The translations under genes were made by a program, and so were the position numbers. From assembly GCA_036387415.1 (NCBI GenBank), contig DASVTU010000023.1, positions 1 to 64,000 on the forward strand: DNA of 64,000 bases, read 5' to 3'. The notes beneath the pieces were generated by a model. The model ran no database searches. It was not told the origin of the DNA and was given only the letters and a program-made list of their open reading frames with translations. How positions within the stretch are numbered: the stretch's first letter is position 1; the number at the start of each line of letters is the position of its first letter. The DNA is from DASVTU01 sp036387415 (GTDB lineage Bacteria; Acidobacteriota; Blastocatellia; Pyrinomonadales; Pyrinomonadaceae). Shown piece after piece: positions 61,706 through 64,000 of the stretch.

Positions 61706-62581
61706 TTAAGAATCCTTTTTGGTGCGCGTCGCACGGGCTTTCTTCTGTGCGACGACAGTGAGCGTTTGCACTTCGCTCTGTTGAATGGCATCACGCAGGG
61801 CTTCGCGCGCGGCGGCGCGTCCGTCGTCGGTGTCGGCGAGAAACTCTTCGAGCTTTTCTTTGACGGGGCTATAAGTAGTCTTGAAGAGAGCGGAAAACGT
61901 CTCGGCGTCGAACATGGACGAAAGCGCCGCGATACGCTCGGCGTCGGCGGTCGTCTTCATCGTATAACTGACGCGCACGCACGCCTCGCCCGCGCGCATG
62001 ACGACCGCGCCTTCGACCCTCTGCCGTCCCTGCGCCGCCGCTTTCAGACGTTCCTTCAACTCGTCGAGCCGCGTCTCAATCGACTTCTTCTCGGCATGCA
62101 ATTCGACAAACTGCCGGACAAGCGTCTCCATCTCCTCCGCGCCGATTGCTTCCGGCAACCCTCCGGCGAAACACGACGCGCAGACGAGCATCGCGCCATC
62201 GCCGTTGTTGACACCACCGTCGCTCGCCGCGACCGCAGCAGCAGTTGCCATCACTGTGTGCGCGTCGTTCGGCGGCAATGCTTCGTCGCGTGGAACGAGG
62301 CCGCCGCATGCGGCGCAGGCGACATAGAAAAATTCGGCGCACGTGCGACAGAGCGTTGCGCCGTTTTTATCCGCGACCGCATCCGACGCGACGGCGCCGA
62401 GACATTCGATGCAGTGCGCGCCGTCCGTCGCAGCATTTCCCGTTTCAAATCGGACAGATGTCGGCGTCGGCGCGTCTGATGCGGATGCGAGTCCGGCGGC
62501 GTCAACGTCGTGTGTGAGTCGCTCGTCGTTGCGGCGAGGCGTGTGGGTGTTTTCGTGTTGCGACGGTCTGTTTAATTCCAC
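61706..62581 (-). CDS. Hypothetical protein with three CxxC zinc knuckles
   Basis: A 291-residue protein starting at GTG 62581 with GGGGAG 8 nt upstream. The first half has the CIEC, CRTC, CAAC and CASC motifs of a treble zinc-binding region. The second half is a helical coiled-coil-like segment (ETLVRQFVELHAEKKSIETRLDELKERLK) followed by a conserved-looking ALFKTTYSPVKEKLEEFL region. It lies directly upstream of the helicase gene on the same strand. The family was not recognised. Confidence 0.65.
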   Translation of the reverse strand: MELNRPSQHENTHTPRRNDERLTHDVDAAGLASASDAPTPTSVRFETGNAATDGAHCIECLGAVASDAVADKNGATLCRTCAEFFYVACAACGGLVPRDEALPPNDAHTVMATAAAVAASDGGVNNGDGAMLVCASCFAGGLPEAIGAEEMETLVRQFVELHAEKKSIETRLDELKERLKAAAQGRQRVEGAVVMRAGEACVRVSYTMKTTADAERIAALSSMFDAETFSALFKTTYSPVKEKLEEFLADTDDGRAAAREALRDAIQQSEVQTLTVVAQKKARATRTKKDS

Positions 62582-62650
62582 GAATCGAACTCCCCGTTTT
62601 GGGCGTGAAGACGGAAGCGAACGAAAATGTGCAGGGGCGGACGCGTCAAT

Positions 62651-62992
62651 TTAGGACGCGTCGGATTTCTGTAGCGCGTCGATTTTCGCGGCGAGAATGA
62701 AATCGCTCTCGCTGAGACCGTTGATAGCGTGCGTCCAGATTTTTATCTCGGTGTAGCCCCAACCGAAACTGATGTCGGGGTGATGTCCCTCCGCTTCGGC
62801 AATCTCGCCGATGCGATTGACGAACGCGAGTGCCTCGCGGAAGTTGGTAAACTTGTAATCTCTTTGCAGATGATGCTCATGAGCCACACGCCATCCCGGT
62901 ACCTGCTCGGCGAAGGGGCGAATCTCCTGACCCCTCAGACGCGGTACGCCGCCATGACACGGAACGCACTGGCGGCTCGCTAAATCTTCCAT
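62651..62992 (-). CDS. phhB: 4a-hydroxytetrahydrobiopterin dehydratase (PCD/DCoH)
   Basis: A 113-residue pterin-4a-carbinolamine dehydratase that recycles tetrahydrobiopterin cofactor. The catalytic signature is EAEGHHPDISFGW with the paired histidines, and FREALAFVNRIGEIAE precedes it. ATG 62992 is preferred to the in-frame TTG 62995. No aromatic amino-acid hydroxylase is adjacent. Some PCD proteins also assist molybdopterin enzymes, so the physiological role is open. Confidence 0.92.
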   Translation of the reverse strand: MEDLASRQCVPCHGGVPRLRGQEIRPFAEQVPGWRVAHEHHLQRDYKFTNFREALAFVNRIGEIAEAEGHHPDISFGWGYTEIKIWTHAINGLSESDFILAAKIDALQKSDAS

Positions 62993-63021
62993 CAATCCTG
63001 TTCACCTCGCTCTCAAATTTG

Positions 63022-63134
63022 GACGACAGACGACCGACCGTTAACGATAAAATCCGATTGGTCTTTCACCGTCGATAGACGATAGAAAAACAGCATGCTT
63101 TTCATCGTCAGATGGTCGGTCGTGCATCGTCTGG
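63022..63134. repeat. Imperfect inverted repeat between two minus-strand genes
   Basis: acgacagacgaccgaccgtt (from about 63024) pairs imperfectly with the reverse complement of atcgtcagatggtcggtcgt (from about 63104), around a loop of about 55 nt that contains its own cgtcgatagacgatag dyad. It may be a terminator for the Spy-like gene. Heptamer periodicity is weak. Confidence 0.55.
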
Positions 63135-63138
63135 GTTT

Positions 63139-63705
63139 TCAGTTTTTGCCGTGGCCGTGATGTTGTTGGCCGGGCGCGTGCGGCTTGTCGGGAGATTGAT
63201 AGCCGCGAAGTTCGTCGTATTTTTTAACCTGTTCGGCGGAGAGCAGCCGTTTCATTTCGAGATGCGCGCGTAGATGGGCGGCGCGCAAACTGCCTTGCAG
63301 GAGCGCGATTTCGCTGGTCAACGCGGCGAGTTTGCTCTCGTCAATCTTGTTTGCGGCAAAGAGCGCGTCCAACTCCTTCTCCTTGCCGACGACGAGACGA
63401 CCCAGACGCGTCGCCTCATCGTGCATCCTTTGATAGATGCGGTTCGTCTCGGCGGTCTGCCTTTCCGTTAGTCGCAACGGCGCGGCCAACTGCAACACAT
63501 GACGCGGGCCGGGATAACTATTGAGTTCGGCGGCCTTCGCCAGTCCCATTCCCTCGCCGTTGAGATAGGCCGCGATGTCTTCGTCGGACAGGGTTTTGAT
63601 GCGACGTGTTTGCTCGCCCGCGTAAGGCTTCGACGCGTTTTGTGCCAGCGCAAAGATTGGTAGAACGATGACCACTCCCAAGAGCAATAGCGTTGCGCGA
63701 TTCAT
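63139..63705 (-). CDS. Exported Spy/CpxP/ZraP-like periplasmic protein
   Basis: A 188-residue helical protein. A signal peptide (MNRATLLLLGVVIVLPIFALAQ) is followed by a helical body containing an LTxxQ-like motif (LRLTERQTAETNRIYQRM) and a second helix pair (LTSEIALLQGSLRAAHLRAHLEMKRLLSAEQVKKYDELRGY). The C-terminus is His-rich (HAPGQQHHGHGKN), suitable for metal binding. Spy/CpxP/ZraP proteins are periplasmic chaperones or metal sensors. No two-component system is adjacent in the window. Confidence 0.82.
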   Translation of the reverse strand: MNRATLLLLGVVIVLPIFALAQNASKPYAGEQTRRIKTLSDEDIAAYLNGEGMGLAKAAELNSYPGPRHVLQLAAPLRLTERQTAETNRIYQRMHDEATRLGRLVVGKEKELDALFAANKIDESKLAALTSEIALLQGSLRAAHLRAHLEMKRLLSAEQVKKYDELRGYQSPDKPHAPGQQHHGHGKN

Positions 63706-64000
63706 CCGTCTTCGTCTCCTTAGAAATGCATTGACCGACGCCCCTGCATTGTAACAGGCGATGAGAGAAAGGAAACCGCCCGCGCGTCATTTGGCCGCTT
63801 ATTATCGACGATAAAGAAATGCCGACCGTCTTTTCGAGAGAGAAAGAGACGGTCAGCATGCCGTTTGAGACGATGGTCGGCGGTCGGGGTTGCGCGGAGA
63901 CGATGAACGTCTGCACCCGTTCCGGCCTTAACTGGTTGTCGGTAACAATTCCTTGCGTCGTGCCCAAATCCAGTGGACGCTTGACCGGAACGCAAAGGCG
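63706..64000. other. Region upstream of the Spy-like gene, edge of window
   Basis: Contains an imperfect hairpin at about 63821-63861 (gccgaccgtctttt / agagacggtcagc). One minus-strand frame (63928-64000) ends in a stop and could be the C-terminus of a gene beyond the edge, but nothing recognisable is encoded. No annotated gene is supported. Confidence 0.3.

Noticed and set aside
63518..63967. 150-codon minus-strand frame upstream of and overlapping the Spy-like gene
   Set aside because: It overlaps the signal-peptide gene in another frame, includes a hairpin and shows no family resemblance; kept only as unassigned edge sequence.

Overview
The window looks like chromosomal DNA of a GC-rich, didermal heterotroph, most probably an Acidobacteriota member (Blastocatellia/Pyrinomonas-like). 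That is an inference from gene content: an Oar-type TonB-dependent receptor, an ARPP-1 (DUF6569) exported protein, a SIMPL protein, a NUDIX-metallo-beta-lactamase fusion and a ferredoxin-dependent 2-oxoacid oxidoreductase. No rRNA or taxonomic marker is present. Gene order is a mosaic of short operons on both strands. No prophage, CRISPR array or transposase was seen.

Layout. 1-2.3 kb: end of a 2-oxoacid dehydrogenase complex (E1 alpha, lpd). 2.4-8.3 kb: DinB protein, lipoprotein, rhodanese, a broken and an intact response regulator, fumC, nadA, ferredoxin. 8.4-14.8 kb: Rieske protein, SIMPL, CBS-domain protein, hsp20-lon. 14.8-18.4 kb: korA - small unknown gene - korB. 18.7-26.2 kb: membrane protein, bactofilin, dienelactone hydrolase, a micro coiled-coil protein, ttcA, ARPP-1, ExbD. 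26.2-28.5 kb: nadE and an AhpD-like gene interrupted by one in-frame TGA. 28.7-34.9 kb: M19 dipeptidase-hyuA-hyuB and a Gfo/Idh/MocA oxidoreductase. 35.7-39.7 kb: Oar receptor, then a tRNA-Ile(CAU) split by a group I intron. 39.8-49.5 kb: DinB, PD40 lipoprotein, enoyl-CoA hydratase, NUDIX-MBL, PAS-GAF-PAS-STAS protein, AAA/VWA pair. 49.6-53.8 kb: a rhodanese with an in-frame TGA, purK, purE, icd. 54.3-64 kb: delta-60 repeat protein, TPR protein, a 1350-residue nuclease-helicase, zinc-knuckle protein, pterin dehydratase and a Spy/CpxP-like protein.

Four things stand out. First, two genes carry an in-frame TGA exactly where their families have a redox cysteine (CxxU in an AhpD-like protein, CxU in an exported rhodanese), each followed at the right distance by a hairpin meeting the bacterial SECIS description; both are probably selenoproteins. 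Second, a tRNA-Ile(CAU) is interrupted between U33 and C34 by a group I intron of about 636 nt, with a decayed HNH endonuclease gene lying antisense inside it. Third, about twenty gene boundaries hold inverted repeats whose arms are built from degenerate 7-bp tandem units. The unit differs from locus to locus but matches between the two arms, and the purine-rich arm nearly always comes first. One copy has invaded hyuB in frame. Fourth, a 64-residue protein consists almost wholly of IxxNQ heptads, predicting an Asn-at-d coiled coil.

The gene set covers central metabolism (PDH/Lpd, FumC, Icd, KorAB), NAD synthesis (NadA, NadE), purine synthesis (PurE, PurK), protein quality control (Hsp20, Lon) and thiol/selenol redox chemistry.
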